A DNA stretch of 64,000 nt from Larimichthys crocea (GCF_000972845.2 NC_040022.1:10577705-10641704); one strand, 5' to 3'. Shown: positions 45,830 through 58,842, counted from the first letter of the stretch. Notes: generated from the letters alone by a model not told the origin. Numbers and translations: made by a program.

Positions 45830-46200
45830 TAAACCCACTGTAGTTAATTCACCCCAACTGATCAACAGAAGATGCCATAGCACACATTCTCCACACCACC
45901 CTATCCCACCTGGACATTCAGAAAGACTGACTCACTGACTTGCCAGTGCAGCAGTTAACACCAAAGTTCCCTCCAGACTTCTCACTGTGCATGTGGATCC
46001 TTGACTTCTGACAGGCAGACCCAAGGTAGTAAGGGTGGGCGGCCAGACATTCATCCTCAACCTTAATATCAGGGCGGTCCAGGGCTGTGTTTTGAGACCC
46101 CTGCTGTACTTCCTGTACACATACGACTATATAACCAATTTTGACTCCAACAGCTGCGTCAAGTTTGCTGATCAGAGCTATGGCGGCCTGGTACCTGAAA
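45830..46200 (+). mobile_element. Rex1/CR1-like LINE fragment
   Basis: Broken frame with LTDLPVQQLTPKFPPDFS, WILDF, VGGQTFILN, VQGCVLRPLLYFLYT and VKFADQ. This matches the RT core of Rex1/Babar-type elements (PQGCVLSPLLFSLYT ... KFADD). The second catalytic Asp of the ADD motif is replaced (ADQ), and both ends are truncated. Confidence 0.7.
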
Positions 46201-47070
46201 CTTATTACTATTTTATTTTATACTATTCTTAATCGAACAAATTGTTTGGAACACACTTCATACATTTCACTATGATTGTACCTTTATGATTATGTGAGAC
46301 AATTAATTTCTGACTCCTCCAGACTGTCTGTTGAAGTCAGAAAGAATCTTTAGATTGAATTGGCCGATCCAGTTGGAGCATTAAAGCTCCCCTCTCTGGT
46401 AACTGAAAGCGCTGTTGTTGTGCAGTTGAGTACATTATTCTCTGGTTAGTAGCTAAACAGAAAACCACTAGCTTATATTGGCCTAGTTTTAAACATGACA
46501 ACTGGACATATCAACGGACTAATCTTCAGACTGAAGCAGTGCAGCATGTCATAATATTTTAAATGAAAAATTATCACTTTCTTATGTACACACATTGTTA
46601 TATATGTGTGTATATATATATTGTTACATTAATATATAACAGAAAATCTGACTAATAATAAAAATAGAAGAATTATAGAAATTTAGAATGCTGTTAGCAT
46701 TTTTCCTTCTGGGAATTGTAGGATATTGATCCATATGGTATAAAATAGTGGCAGATTGAAGAATTGAATGTCTCTCTTCTCAGTGTGATGTCATCTCATT
46801 TAAATGTGTCCCTCACCATCGTTTCTGTCCTCACCTCCAACCTTTTGCTTATTCTTTTTTACTCTCCATGGATTGAAAGTTTGAAGTTGGCCAACTGTGG
46901 AGGTGGTTCTCTCTGCTAGCAGCTGGATATTAACATATAGTGGTCAATTGTGATTTGTTGGATTCCACAGGGACTCATTGGCAGGCAACACGTGCATGCA
47001 TACACACACACTGAAGGTAGGTGGGTGGTTGGTTGATGACTCATACATATCCAGAAACAGCAGTGAGCAC
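46201..47070. other. Intergenic, nothing recognised
   Basis: AT-rich; no gene evidence. Confidence 0.45.
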
Positions 47071-47071
47071 G

Positions 47072-47143
<72 letters not shown>

Positions 47144-47168
47144 ATCTCTCTCTCTTTCTCTCTTTCTT

Positions 47169-47199
<31 letters not shown>

Positions 47200-47200
47200 T
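47071..47200. repeat. Compound (CT)n/(CTTT)n/(CA)n microsatellite
   Basis: CT units, about 14 CTTT units (47087-47142), more CT/CTTT and a CA array (47176-47199). Confidence 0.95.
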
Positions 47201-48144
47201 ATGCATAAATTAGCATTACACCTACCTTACACATGTCTTCAACTTAGCATTTTCTGCATATATGTTTGCCTGCATGCACAGTCATGTGGGTGGCATATAG
47301 CAGAATTTGCCCCTTATAAGAACATCTGCTCCAGCGAGGTTCTATATCTTGTATGATATACTACTTATTTCCGGTAGAATTGATCTAAAAACCAAAACCT
47401 TCTGGTTATTCTGCCAATGAGATGATTGGATGAAATTTAGTATAAATCAGGATTCAAGATTAAAGTCATCTTTGGGTGTCACTAAAGGCATAACTATATT
47501 TTGTGCAATTATACCTTAGCAACTGTGCCTAGGCATTAGGGCTATGTCTGAAAAACTCACTCACTCCCATTGATGTGAATGCTGGAAACATTCGTAACAT
47601 ATGTAACATAAATAAATATGCACAAAATTATTATTCTTACCACACTTTTTTTGGTGCTTAACTCACATTTTCCACATGTTCCTAATTTTTCAGCCTAGAA
47701 ACTCATCAAAATATTCAATTAGGACTGCTTTGACTTCTCTACCAACTGAGCTAATCGACACCCCGTTTTTTTTATATTTAGTATATTTTCTGTGAAATTT
47801 TCCTCATTCAAATATGGAAAATGTGATTCATTCATTCATGCAATCACATCAACTCCATTCGAACTTTAGAATGTTAATTCTTGGGACTTCCATTCACATT
47901 CATTGATTCAATAATCACAGTATTACTTGCAATGTTCAGCCCTTTTCAGATATTTACATTAGTGTATTCGATGCGTAATGTTCAGAGTCAGAGTGGGGAC
48001 AAAACAGTGGAGAGGAACTATAAAATCTTTAAAAAAAATTTCAACAGTTTTTACTCTTCATACATAATTTTTACTTCAAACATAGTAATGTTTGTCCTCT
48101 TTCACATTAAAAATATGAAAATAAACAGACATAATGTACATCTG
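47201..48144. other. Intergenic, nothing recognised
   Basis: AT-rich; no gene evidence. Confidence 0.45.
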
Positions 48145-48149
48145 GCACT

Positions 48150-48775
48150 TGTCAGTGAGGTCAAGCTGGGTTTTTGTTCTGTCTTGTCATTTCCTGTTTT
48201 ATTTTGATATTTACCTGCCCTCTCCTTTCAGGTCACTTGCCCTTCCTCATGTGTCACCGGTCTGATTGTCTTCCCGCCCTGATTGTTTCCACTTGTTCCC
48301 CATTACCCTGTGTATATCTTGTCTGCATCTCTCTTTGTCCTGTGCCAAAGTGTTTCGTCCTCGGATCGATCGCCTAAGCCTTTTCCTTGCCCTTCCATAG
48401 CCATAGCGTTTTTGCTCGAGTGTTTTTTGTTTTCTCCTCGATTGAGTGATTTTTTTGTTGTAAATCTCTTAGTCTAGCCTTTTGTTTCTTGGTGCTTAGT
48501 TTTGTTGTGTTTCTCAGCCTCCCTTGGAGCACTTTCAGTTAATGTTTTGCAGCCTGTTGATTCTCCTCATTGTGAGTGATTTTGATTTTGATAATTTTTT
48601 TCATAAAGCAGTTTAGGGTTTTTTCCTCCTTTGGAGTGATTTTTGTTTTCCTTAGTTTAGGCCTGTTTTTCATAGCCTGCCATAGCATCACTCTGTCGAG
48701 AGGGTTTGTTATTTCAAAATAAAATAGCTCACTGACACCTCTGCATCTGAGTCCTATTTTGAGTCCGGCCTGACA
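48150..48775 (+). mobile_element. Solo LTR, family Y copy 1
   Basis: Begins TGTCAGTGAGGTC and ends GTCCGGCCTGACA, so TG...CA with inverted TGTCAG/CTGACA tips. It is flanked by a perfect 5 bp duplication GCACT (48145-48149 and 48776-48780). No internal retroviral coding follows, so it is a solo LTR. It shares long stretches with 61260-61958 (GTCACTTGCCCTTCCTCATG, TGTGCCAAAGTGTTTCGTC). It contains diverged repeats of a 'cctcg..gagtgattttt' unit and an AATAAA near 48718. Confidence 0.85.
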
Positions 48776-48989
48776 GCACTATGAGCTTTCCAGTTACAGG
48801 AGTGCAAAGACATACAGGCTGCCATACAGGCTCCAACATCAACTTAAAACAGAAATTTCAGAAAAAGGACTTTTCTTACCATCTCTAATTTTTACAACTT
48901 TGACATCAAAAACATAAAATGCACATCAACGTGTTATCGAGACTTGTCTCTCTCACAATATCAGCATTTAGGTAACATTAAACAAATCA

Positions 48990-50690
48990 CAGGATTATGA
49001 TTAAAAATTCTTTAAAAGAGCTCAGTCATAAGCACATGAAAAGAGAAAAGTTTTTAACCTGGATTTAAAAGTGCTAAGAGTTGGGGCTGATTTCAGTCCT
49101 GCTGGTAGTTTGTTCCAGTTGTGAGCAGCATAACTGCTAAATGCTGCTTCACCGTGTCTGGTTTGAACTCTAAACATGTCGTTTATGTATTGTGGGCTTA
49201 AACCATTCAGTGATTTGTAAACTAGTAGCAGAACTTTAAAATCTATTCTGTGGCTAACTGGGAGCCAGTGTAAAGACTTAAGAACTGGGTTGATGTGTTC
49301 TGATCTCTTTGTTCTGGTCTGCAGCTGTTTGATACTTTTTTGGGGGAGTCCAGTCAAAAGACCATTACAGTAGTCAAGTCTACTGAAGATAAAAGCATGG
49401 ATCAGCTTCTCCTGATCTGTTTGGGACATAAAGCCCTTAACTCTGGATATGTTCTTAAGTTGGTAGAAGGCTGTTTTGGTGACCAATTTTATGTGACTGT
49501 TGAAGGTCAGATCTGAGTCTATCAACACGCCAAGGTTTCGGACTTGCTCTTTAGTTTCTAGAGACAGTAACTGAAGGTGTTTACTTACAGCAACCCTCTT
49601 CTCTTTATTGCCAAAAACAATGACCTCAGTTTTTTCTTGATTTAATTGAAGAAAATTTTGGTTGATCCAATTTTTGACTTGCTCTAGACAGTTACACAAT
49701 GACTGCATAGGACTGCAGTCATCTGGGGACAGTGCAAGTTATATCTGTGTGTCATCTGCATAACTATGATAGTTGACATTAAACTCTGCAGAATTTGACC
49801 CAAAGGCAGCATATATAGGCTGAACAAAAGGGGTCCAAAAACTGACCCCTGAGGAACCCCACATGTCATAGCCACTCGATCCGACTAATTACTTCCAATG
49901 GTCACAAAATAACTCCGCTCATCCAAGTAGGACCTGAACCATGCTAGGACTGTTCCACGGAGTCCTGCCCATGTTTCCAACCTGTTCAGCAGTGTGCTGT
50001 GATCCAGTGTCAAATGCAGCATTGAGATCTAGCAGGACCAGAACTGATACCTTGCCTGAGTCAGTGTTCAACCTTATGTCATTTAACACAATAAGAGCTG
50101 TTTCTGTACTGTGGTGAGCTCGAAAACCTGATTGAAATTTGTCAAAAAGTCCACTGGAGTTCAAGAAATTACTGAGTTGATTAAAAATCACTTTCTCAAC
50201 AATCTTGGCTATAAAAGGAAGATTTGAGACAGGTCTGTAGTTGGTTAACATGGAAGTATCCAGTGTTTGATTTTTTAAAAGTGGCTTGAGCAATTTATTA
50301 TTTGCTGCAGATCTGTTTGGACAGATTTTACAATAGCTTTAAAAAAGTCAGATGGCATTGTGTCAAGACAGCATGTCGATGATTTAAGATGCTGAACTGT
50401 TTCTTCTACGTTTTTTTTATCAACTGTATTAAATTCTGACATCACAGTTGATTCATTCCTAGACGGTTTTAGGGATTTGCTTCATTTTATCATTTTGTAG
50501 ATTTGTGTTGATATTTAACCTTATAGATTTGATTTTTTCATTGAAAAAGCAAGCAAATTCATTGCATTTTTCTTTTGAAGAGAATTCTGAAACTATCTCT
50601 TTTGGGGGGTTTGTAAGCTTATCAACTATAGCAAACAGAGTGTGAGTGTTGTTGATGTTCGTATTAATAATTTTCATAAGCAGGAGTGTG
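48990..50690 (-). mobile_element. Decayed L2-clade LINE, minus strand
   Basis: In minus-strand order: a linker with FACFFNEKI (about 50590-50540), RT start NYRPVSNLPFIAKIVEK and FQSGFRAHHSTETAL (50240-50090), [11 protein letters not shown] (about 50040-50005), then a frame break; [19 protein letters not shown] (49860-49800); then the C-terminal part WINQNFLQLNQEKTEVIVFG, SRLDYCNGLLTGLP, LHWLPVSHRIDFKVLLLVYK and HNWNKLPAGLKS (49690-49025). The endonuclease is missing, and several frameshifts and stops separate the parts. Confidence 0.85.
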
Positions 50691-51258
50691 AGAGGTGTGT
50701 ATCAGCCAAAATCTCTGTGAACTGTCTGTGCCATGAGTCACACAGGAGGAATTACCATGGCAACCGTTAATTGCAGTTGGGAACACACAACTAATTAAGA
50801 TGTGGTAATTAGTACAGTTTAACACACACTTTTCCAAACATTTAAGTCATATTTACCCATTCATACTTTGTAGTTGGTTAGACACTCCATTGAAACATTT
50901 GAATGTTCTATACATTTCATACATGTTTCTTTGTATAAATGAATTCCCATTGCCACATTTCCAGCTATTCATACAGTAATCCTTCAGCTACTTCTTCATA
51001 GAAGCCAGCAATGCAGCTTAACCCCAGATTTTCAATGAACCTTAAGCTATTCCACATCTTTCATAAATTCAACATTTAAAGTCAGCATTCATATCATAAT
51101 TTCAGAATTTAGCAATTGTTTGAATTTCTTTTTGTGTGATCACCAACAGGTGTAGTGAGCCAGACTGTATAAAATGCAATGTATTGCAATGATTTAAACT
51201 GTGTAGTATTCTTCCACTGTGTGGAAGCTGGTATAGGACATTACTGTAACAGAGCTTA
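50691..51258. other. Intergenic, nothing recognised
   Basis: No gene or repeat recognised. Confidence 0.4.
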
Positions 51259-51640
51259 ACCTGATGTTTGTGGCTCATTGAATTCAATTTCAATTCAATT
51301 TCATTTGTATAGAGCCAAATCATAACCAAAGTTATCTCATGACACTTTCCATATGGATGCGGTCTAGACTGTACCATCCAACCATTATCTGTAACCACTT
51401 ATCCCCATCAGGGTCCCTGCTGACTGAAGGCAAGAGAAAAGGTACACCTTGGACAAGTCGCCAGTTCATCACAGGGACAGACAACCATTAACACCTATGG
51501 GCAATTTAAAGTCAATTAACCTGTTAACTTGTTGTCTTTGGATTGTGGGAGGAAGCCAGAGTACCCAGGGAGAACCCATGCAGACAGGGAATACATACAC
51601 ACAGAAAGTGTGAACCACTGCACCACCGTGCCACCTAGAC
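51259..51640 (-). repeat. Two abutting teleost interspersed repeats
   Basis: 51275-51360 holds AATTCAATTTCAATTCAATT and TTGTATAGAGCCAAATCATA, a reversed LINE-type 3' tail. 51385-51640 holds ATCAGGGTCCCTGCTGACTG, GTACACCTTGGACAAGTCGC, ACCTATGGGCAATTTAAAG and CACTGCACCACCGTGCC, a very common fish repeat whose class I do not assign. Confidence 0.6.
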
Positions 51641-51659
51641 CATACCCAATAATATTATT

Positions 51660-52430
51660 TATAAAGACTGAACAGTTCCCACCATGAGCAAGCACTTGGG
51701 GATGATGTCAAGGAAAAACATCATTTAAGAGGCAGAAACTTTGAGGAGATAGATCCCACCCAGGACACCGCTCATGTTGCAGACATTAAAGGACCTGAGC
51801 CTCGTCAGGAAGTAAAGCTGGCTCAGGCCCTTCTTATAGACGGCATCTGTGTTAGTTGGCCACTCCAGTTTGTTGTCCAGTGTGACATCTCAGTACTTGT
51901 ATGATGGCACTAAATCGCATCCCACCGATGCTGACAGGAGAGGGCAGGGGCTTGTTCCTCCTGAAGTCCACCACCATCTCCTTCATCTTTGCCACGTTCA
52001 GCTGCAGGTGGTTTTCCCCACACCACTTCACAAAGTGGTCAACCAGGTTGCTGTACTCAGTCTCCCTCCCTCAACACACCCAATGGCCGTGTCATCAGAG
52101 AATCTCTGCAGATTTCTGTGGACTCAGTGCAGTACTTAAAGTCTGCACTGTAGGTGGTGAAGAGGAAGGGAGACAGTACAGTTCCCAGTTCTGTAATCTC
52201 ACAAACTGTGTTCTGCCCGTCAGATAGTCATCGACCCAAGTGACGAGGGGAGCACCCACCTGTGTGTTCTCCGGTTTGGCCTTCAGCAGTCTGGGCTAGA
52301 TGGTGTTGAAGGCGCTGGAGAAGTCGAAGAACATGATCCGGACTGCAGTGTTGGGTCTGTCCAGGGAGGAGTAAGCCTTCTGCAGCAGGTAGATAATTGC
52401 ATCATCAATCCCAGAGATAGATAGATAGAT
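51660..52430 (-). mobile_element. Rex1/Babar-like LINE fragment, minus strand
   Basis: Minus-strand pieces in broken frames: DDAIIYLLQKAYSSLDRP, VRIMFFDFSSAFNTI, YLTGRTQFVRL, LVDHFVKWCGENHLQLNVAK and MVVDFRRNKPLPSPVSI. The first palm motif (FDFSSAFNTI) is present; the PQG and ADD region is degraded. Nonsense codons and frame changes make it non-functional. A (GATA)n run (52418-52434) abuts the 5' end. Confidence 0.8.
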
Positions 52431-52434
52431 AGAT

Positions 52435-53560
52435 CTCTCCATCTTTCCCAACCTTTGCCCTCAGTGACCTACTCTAAACCTACAGAAATATATGGAGTAT
52501 ATGGAATAGATGAACGAATGTCGCCACAGCTGTGATTTCAGTTACTATAAATGGTGAATTATAGAACTGACAGAATGGCTGAATGTTTATCATGTCCCCA
52601 CTGATTGAAACCCTTTATAATTAATAACAGCAAAAAGGAGGCTTTAAAACCATTGGTCTGCTGACATGATTTGTTTTCTGCTTTTGAGATGCTGAATGAA
52701 TGGACTGTCAGTGCATTATTTCATGTCCTCTATTTCCATCTAGTGGATAAAATTAAGAACAGTCACCCCTGAGTCTGACACTTGCTGTATGTTTTTCCAC
52801 TAGGGACACTCTTGCACAGTTTCAGCATGAAGTAAAACACACATGATAATATGAAACTGTCGGACTGATAATTAAGTTCACATTTTTCTGTCTGAAAACA
52901 AGTCAGGTGACCACTATGACCAGTGAAATTAATTTTGCTTTTTGTAATCATTGCTTCTATTCAGACCCTGTAATATTCCAACAAGAATATATGTGATTAT
53001 GTGGCATGCGAAAGTAAAAGTTAAAAAATAGTACTATTATAGTATAACAATATAGTACAATCATATAGTATACTTTAAGTATTACTTACTGAAATCCACT
53101 TTCTCTATGCTCCAATGTTTTAGAGGTTAAGCTTCTACCTTTTAACTGTTCAAGGTTTAGGTTGAGTATATCTTTTCTATAAATGAAATAATGTTTTGCA
53201 TATATTCAGGCATTCATCTTGTTTAATGCAAGGAAAATATGAAGAAAAGAAGAAATATATGTATCAGCACAAATGTATTCTACGTTTACTCTTTATCTAT
53301 GTACACTTCACTTTTGGACAAATAAATGGGTGGATAAATAAATAAATATAATTAATCCTGATTTTATATGCACTTACTTCCTGTCAATTTCACTCTTGCA
53401 TTAACTAAAATTACTCCTGCTCATCTATCCACCCACCCATCCATCCATTAAACACACAAACTATGGTGACCTGCAAGGTCATTGATCCACTCAACATTTG
53501 GCCGATCAGAAGTGTTTCTAATATTCTGCTCAGTCAAAAACATGTTAATAATAATAACAC
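52435..53560. other. Intergenic, nothing recognised
   Basis: AT-rich; no gene evidence. Confidence 0.45.
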
Positions 53561-53599
53561 TGCACTTGTGGGCCCCAGGACAGCTGTAGTCAAGGAAAC

Positions 53600-54330
53600 A
53601 AACTGTTCTTGTGTCTTGAGGTTTTATTCTTGATGGACTGAGTCAGTCACAATCTTCCCAGCATGCCTCAGGGTCCAGGAGTCATTCAGGTCCTGAAAAG
53701 ATGGAAGATTGCAACATATCACCCTCTTAGCAAAGCAAATGATTTGCTGCAGTCCGCCCTTAGCAGTACCAGCAGTATAGCAGATGGTGATGGAAGAAGT
53801 GAGAATGGTGGCAGAGGTGCACCATCATTGTCTTTGGTCTGCGGTGACACCTAGGGAGTCACGCAAGGTGATGGTGACAAGTGGGGATAGGTTCTTTTTG
53901 GAGTCCACAACCATGTCCACTGTCTTGAGCTCTAAGTTGTTCCGACTACACCAGGTCATCAGACATCAGGACATCCCTTTTGGAGATGAGTCAATGTTGT
54001 CCATGAACTTCAGACTGATGACTGGAGGTGCAGCTGTAGTGTACAGGCAGGAGAGCAGAGGAGAAAAGACGCTTTGCAGAGATTCTGCCTCTTAAAACAC
54101 CTGCTGATGTCGCTTTCCAGGACTGAAATAGTCACTACTGTGGAAGAGGAAGAGGTTGAGGAGGGAAACTCTGAGGTAGGCTGCTGTGAAGAGTTCCAGG
54201 CTCCTGTTAAGATGTCACAGTTGAGCTGATGAGCTGGAGGGTGTCATCGGGGATGATCCCTGATGTCTCCTGGACTTTAGGTTTGTAGTTGGGGATCTCT
54301 CTGAGCCCCTTCAGACTCAAAGTAGTTAGC
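53600..54330 (-). mobile_element. Highly decayed LINE remnant (Rex-like), minus strand
   Basis: Minus-strand fragments such as LELKTVDMVVDSKKNLSPL, VTITLRDSLGVTAD and LPSFQDLNDSWTLRHAGKIV resemble the post-RT region of Rex1/CR1-like elements. Many disablements; family assignment is tentative. Confidence 0.45.
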
Positions 54331-54439
54331 TACCATGACGCACGTTGCACGCTGTGTGTATGAATCCTTAATGTAATGAGCATCATTCTACTGTAGGCAA
54401 CATTTTCTCAGAATGATAAAATACATCATGGTTTGGTGC

Positions 54440-54675
54440 CTTAGCTCCCCCAATCACCCAGTGGTTTGTGGCTGTTGTTGGCTGAAAGCTCTGGCTCCCA
54501 ATCTACTTTTAGAAACTATAGGAACCACAAGGAACCCAGCATTCTGAGAGTGCAGTGTTCTAGAGGGGTAGTAAGCTACTATAAGCTCTTTTAGATATGA
54601 TGGTGCCTGACCATTAAGAGCTTTGTATGTAAGGAGAAGAATTTTAAATTCTATTCTAGATTTAGAAAAAATCTA
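54440..54675 (-). mobile_element. LINE C-terminal fragment, minus strand
   Basis: The minus strand encodes SRIEFKILLLTYKALNGQAP, then SYLKELI, a hallmark of the C-terminal region of L2/CR1-type LINE proteins. Truncated at both ends. Confidence 0.65.
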
Positions 54676-55002
54676 AGGTTATTATTTATATCTGTGGGGT
54701 CAATAGTTAAATTGTCGGAGTTTGACTTTATACTGCTTATAATTCTTTCTGCTTGCATTCTTTAGCCTTCAGAACTGTTGTGATAAGTAACTACAGGTTG
54801 TGGCAGTCATGGCAACGGTGACCTCATCAATAGGCGTTTTTACGGAGCACGTTGTGTGTATGTGCCGATTAGCTGTAGCAACAAAAGGTCAGTTAATAAA
54901 CCAGTTCATTCCCAGCAAGACGACTCGGTTCCTCCTTTGTTTTAAACATCGACACATGACATGGTGTCAGAAGTGGCTGACTTCACACTCATAAGGTAAG
55001 GC

Positions 55003-55790
55003 ATGGCAAAGTTCAGACTTTTGGAATCTTTTAACCTCACTCGCCCGGTGGAATGGCCGATGTGGCGCCGACGCTTCGACTGCTTTCGGGTGGCAGTTGG
55101 ACAGAGATAGCGGGGAAGTGCAAGTAAACAAGCTTCTCTACGCCATGGGGAGAGAGTCGGAAGCGATTTACGATTCCTTTGTGTACAATGACGGCGGCCA
55201 GGTTGACAACGAGGAGGAGAGAGGCAGACCGGAGTTGGACTACGACACAGTAAGCAGCCAAATTCTCCGACCATTTTGTGCCCAAGAGGAATGTGATCCA
55301 TGAAAGAGCATGTTTTCACAAGAGAGCGCAAAAGCCCAGTGAGTCAGTTGAGGCTTTTGTGAGGAGTTTATACAAACTGGCACAGTACTATGAGTTTGGC
55401 ACACTAAAGATGAGCAAATCAGGGACAGAATAGTTATTGGCATATCTGACAACGATGTGTCACAGAAGTTACAGCTCGAGCCGGAACTCTCTCTTGAAAG
55501 AGCTATTCAAATAGTGCGCCAGAACGAACAAATAAAGCAACAGAATCTGAGCCTATGCTGTGTGCAGTGGACACCATGGGACAGGGGAGGCAGTGGTTCC
55601 ATGGCAGAAGGAACGATCAGCGATGGACAATGGCAGAAAAAACAGGAACACAGTGAGCCAAAACAGCATTCTACCTGTTCCCGCTGTAACAGACAACATG
55701 GTAAAATACATCCCTGCCCAGCCAAGAATAAAAAGTGCAGGAGATGCAATAAAATTGGACATTTTGAGGCAGTTTGTGACGGATGCTGAA
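55003..55790 (+). pseudogene. Gag pseudogene of gypsy 1
   Basis: Starts MAKFRLLESFNLTRPVEW at 55003, soon broken by a frameshift. It continues as DRDSGEVQVNKLLYAMG (from about 55100), then VSQKLQLEPELSLERAIQIV (from about 55458), and ends with a CCHC zinc knuckle CRRCNKIGHFEAVC (about 55736-55777), the nucleic-acid-binding motif of Gag. At least three frame changes. Confidence 0.75.
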
Positions 55791-56039
55791 AGAGGTGGCT
55801 ACAATGCCTAGCAGCACCACTGACACAGATGAGGCGTTTTTCCTTGGAGAAGTTACTGAACATGTGAGTACAAGGGGAAAAAGTACAGATTCCGGATAAC
55901 TGTAATTAAAGGGCCATACTCTCACAATCTCCAGGGACGGAGTGTTGCCACAAGCATGGGACTGGTCATGAGAGTTGACGGGATGGACACTGTAATGTTA
56001 AGTGATGTGTTTGAGGATGTTGGTTTGCTCAAGTGCGAC

Positions 56040-57036
56040 CCTGTAAAAATCAAACTTAAAGCTGACTGTGAGCCCTACTCACTGACGACGCCACATCCTG
56101 TTCCCTCTCCTGCCTAAAGTTGAGGCTGAACTCAAACGCATGCTGGCCCTGGGCATAATTGAGGAGGTTACAGTGCCTTCCGACTGGTGTGCCCCGATGG
56201 TTCCAGTAGAAAAGGAGAACAAAGAGCAAGTGCGAGTGTGTGTCGATCTAAAATGCTTGAACTGGGCAGTTAAGCAAGAGAAGAACAACCTGCCAACATT
56301 GGTCCCAAGCTGGCTGGAGCTAAAGTGTTCTCTACCCTCGACGCCTCCTGCGGATTTTGGCAGATCCCCTTGGATGCTGCCAACCAAAAGCTGACAACCT
56401 TTATCACGCCGATGGGGAGATTCTGCTTCCGAAGGCTGCCATTCGGTTTCGCATTGGCTCCAGAAATCTTCCAAAGACAAATGTCAACACTGTTAAAGGA
56501 TGATGATGGAGTTGTCAAAGTAATGGATGATATACTTGTTTATGAAGCAACAAGGAAAGAGCACGACACCCGTCTTGATGTGGTGCTGAAGACCATAAAG
56601 GACAGTGGTTTAAAGTTGAACAAGGCCAAGCGTCATTTTTAGCAAAACAGAAATACAGTACTTTGGCCACATCATAAGTACAGAAGGCATGAAACCTTAC
56701 ACTGACAAAGTTAAAGCCATCACAAAAATGCCAAGCCCAACCAGTGTTACAGAGCTTAAACAGGTCCTGGGTCAACTATGTCGGAAAGTTCCTGCCCGGC
56801 CTCTCTTCAAAAAGCTGCATCCCATCACTGCCCTGCTCAGGAAGGAAAGTAAGTGGGTGTGGAGTGATGCACAAGAAGCGTCATTTGAGAAAGTAAAAGC
56901 TATGCTTGTGTCGGTGTCAGCACTTGCATATTATGATATCAACCGCAAGACTGTCATCATCATCATGGATTAGGAGCAGCATTATTGCAGGAACAGGAGG
57001 GTGGGTTAAAGCTGGTGGCATTCTGCTCCTGCATGC
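56040..57036 (+). pseudogene. Pol pseudogene of gypsy 1 (RT and start of RNase H)
   Basis: RT blocks: MLALGIIEEVTVPSDWCAPM (56140), FSTLDASCGFWQIPLD (about 56326), RLPFGFALAPEIFQRQM (about 56430) and the catalytic VMDDILVY (about 56521). The RT is followed by the usual thumb (SPTSVTELKQVLGQL, KESKWVWSDAQEASFEKVK) and the start of RNase H, where the conserved DAS is damaged. Frame changes at about 56300, 56640 and 56970. The protease region (55800-56040) is scrambled. Confidence 0.8.
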
Positions 57037-57381
57037 TGTGAAAGGAGTGTCTTGCAGGGGTGTGGGTGTACTCGCTATATTGAAGAGAAATAAATCACAA
57101 CTGTGACAGTTGGTACAGTATCTCACTCGCAAGCATTTTACTCGAATGAATTATCAACAAATATAACAATTTACACATTACAAACATTGATACAAACAGT
57201 AAATCTAAAGTACATTAACACATCCTTTAAACAAAAGTACAAAATATGTTTTTCATGCTCAACGTCAAAATAACGGCTAGCAGTATACTTGTTTAACTAC
57301 GAAACGGGGACCTGTACGTACGCACACACACTCGACAAAACTTGACTAAACCTACTCAAAAACTAGCAGAAACTAAATATA

Positions 57382-58842
57382 CACTACCAGTCAAAAGTTT
57401 AGACACACCCTTCATTTAATGGTTTTTCTTTGTTTTCATGACTATTTACATTGCATATTCCCACTGAAGACATCAAAGCTATGAATGAACACATATGGAA
57501 TTATGTAGTGAACAAAAAAGTGTGAAATTACTCAAAACATGTTTTATATTTTAGATTACTCGAAATAGCCACCCTTTGCTTTGATTACTGCTTGGCACAC
57601 TCTTGGCCTTCTCGCGATGAGCTTCATGAGGTAGTCACCTGAAATGGTCTTCACTTCATAGGTATGCCTTGTCAGGGTTAATTTGTGGAATATCTTGCCT
57701 TCTTAATAGGGTTGGGACCATCAGATGTGTTGTGCAGAAATCAGGTTGCTACACAGCTGACAGCTCTATTTGACAACTGTTAAAATGAATTATGGCAAGA
57801 ATCAATCAGCTAAGTAAAGAGAAACGACAGTCCATCATTACTTTAAGAACTGAAGGCCAGTCAGTCCGCAAAATTGCTAACACTTTGAATGTGTCCCCAA
57901 GTGCAGTCGCAAAAACCATCAAGCGCTACAACAAAACTGGCTCACATGAGGACCGCCCCAGGAAAGGAAGACCAAGAGTCACCTCTGCTGCTGAGGATAA
58001 GTTCATCCAAGTTACCAGCCTTAGATGTCGCAACTTGACAGCACCTCAGATTAGAGCCCAGATAAATGCCACCCAGAGTTCCAATAGCAGACACATCTCT
58101 ACATCAACTGTTCAAAGGAGACTGTGTGAATCAGGCCTTTATGGTCAAATAGCTGCTAAGAAACCACTGCTAAGGAAATGCAACAAGTAGAAGAGATTTG
58201 TTTGGGCCAAGAAGCACAAGGAATGGACATTAGACCAGTTGAAATCTGTGCTTTGGTCTGATGAGTCCAAATTTGAGATCTTTGGTTCCACCCACCGTGT
58301 CCTTGTGCGATGCAGAAAAGGTGAACAGATGCTCTCTACATGCATGGTTCCCACCGTGAAGCATGGAAGAGGAGGCGTGATCATGTGGGGGTGCTTTGCT
58401 GGTAACACTGTTGGGGATTTATTCAAAATTGAAGGCACACTGAACCAGCATGGCTACCACAGCATCCTGCAGTGACATGCCGTCCGGTTTGCGTTTAGTT
58501 GGACCATCATTTATTTTTCAACAGGACAATGATCCCAAACACACTTCCAGGCTGTGTAAGGGCTATTTGACCAAGAAGGAGAGTGATGGAGTGCTGCGCC
58601 AGATGACCTGGCCTCCACAGTTACCTGACCTAAACCCAATCGAGATGGTTTGGGATGATATGGACCGATATGGACCGCACCCATGTTTTGAGTAATTTCA
58701 CACTTTTTTGTTCACTACATAATTCCATATGTGTTCATTCATAGCTTTGATGTCTTCAGTGAGAATATGCAATGTAAATAGTCATGAAAATAAAGGAAAA
58801 ACATTAAATGAGAAGGTGTGTCCAAACTTTTGACTGGTAGTG
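57382..58842 (+). mobile_element. Tc1/mariner transposon with intact ends
   Basis: Inverted ends CACTACCAGTCAAAAGTTT (57382) and AAACTTTTGACTGGTAGTG (to 58842) extend for about 160 bp each, with few mismatches. TA dinucleotides flank both ends (57380-57381, 58843-58844), the Tc1/mariner target duplication. Total 1461 bp. It sits inside the gypsy 2 LTR, so it arrived later. Confidence 0.95.
57792..58695 (+). pseudogene. Tc1-type transposase pseudogene
   Basis: The N-terminus MARINQLSKEKRQSIITLR has a paired-like helix-turn-helix (SVRKIANTLNVSPSAVAKTI) and the GRPR-type linker RPRKGRPRV. The DD34E triad is visible: WSDESKFEIFG (first D), FQQDNDPKHTS (second D) and LPDLNPIEMVWDD (E). It is disabled by a TAG after LLRKCNK (58188), a stop after HSILQ and a frame change near 58475. 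The C-terminal 60-70 residues are deleted, so the frame runs straight into the right inverted repeat. Confidence 0.9.

Larger units (their letters stand above)
54776..57036 (+). mobile_element. Ty3/gypsy retrotransposon 1 (truncated, plus strand)
   Basis: A short LTR-like end finishing ACACATGACA (about 54961) is followed at once by TGGTGTCAGAAGTGG, the primer-binding-type sequence. Gag and pol remnants run to 57036. There the RNase H region is interrupted by the minus-strand element that begins at 57037. Full LTR limits were not established; the 54776 start is approximate. Confidence 0.75.

Noticed and set aside
46916..47206. ERKKERKK-rich frames and other frames across microsatellites
   Set aside because: Translation of simple repeats (CTTT, CA); also the poly-Pro/poly-Gly frames at 30214-30514 from the G40 tract.
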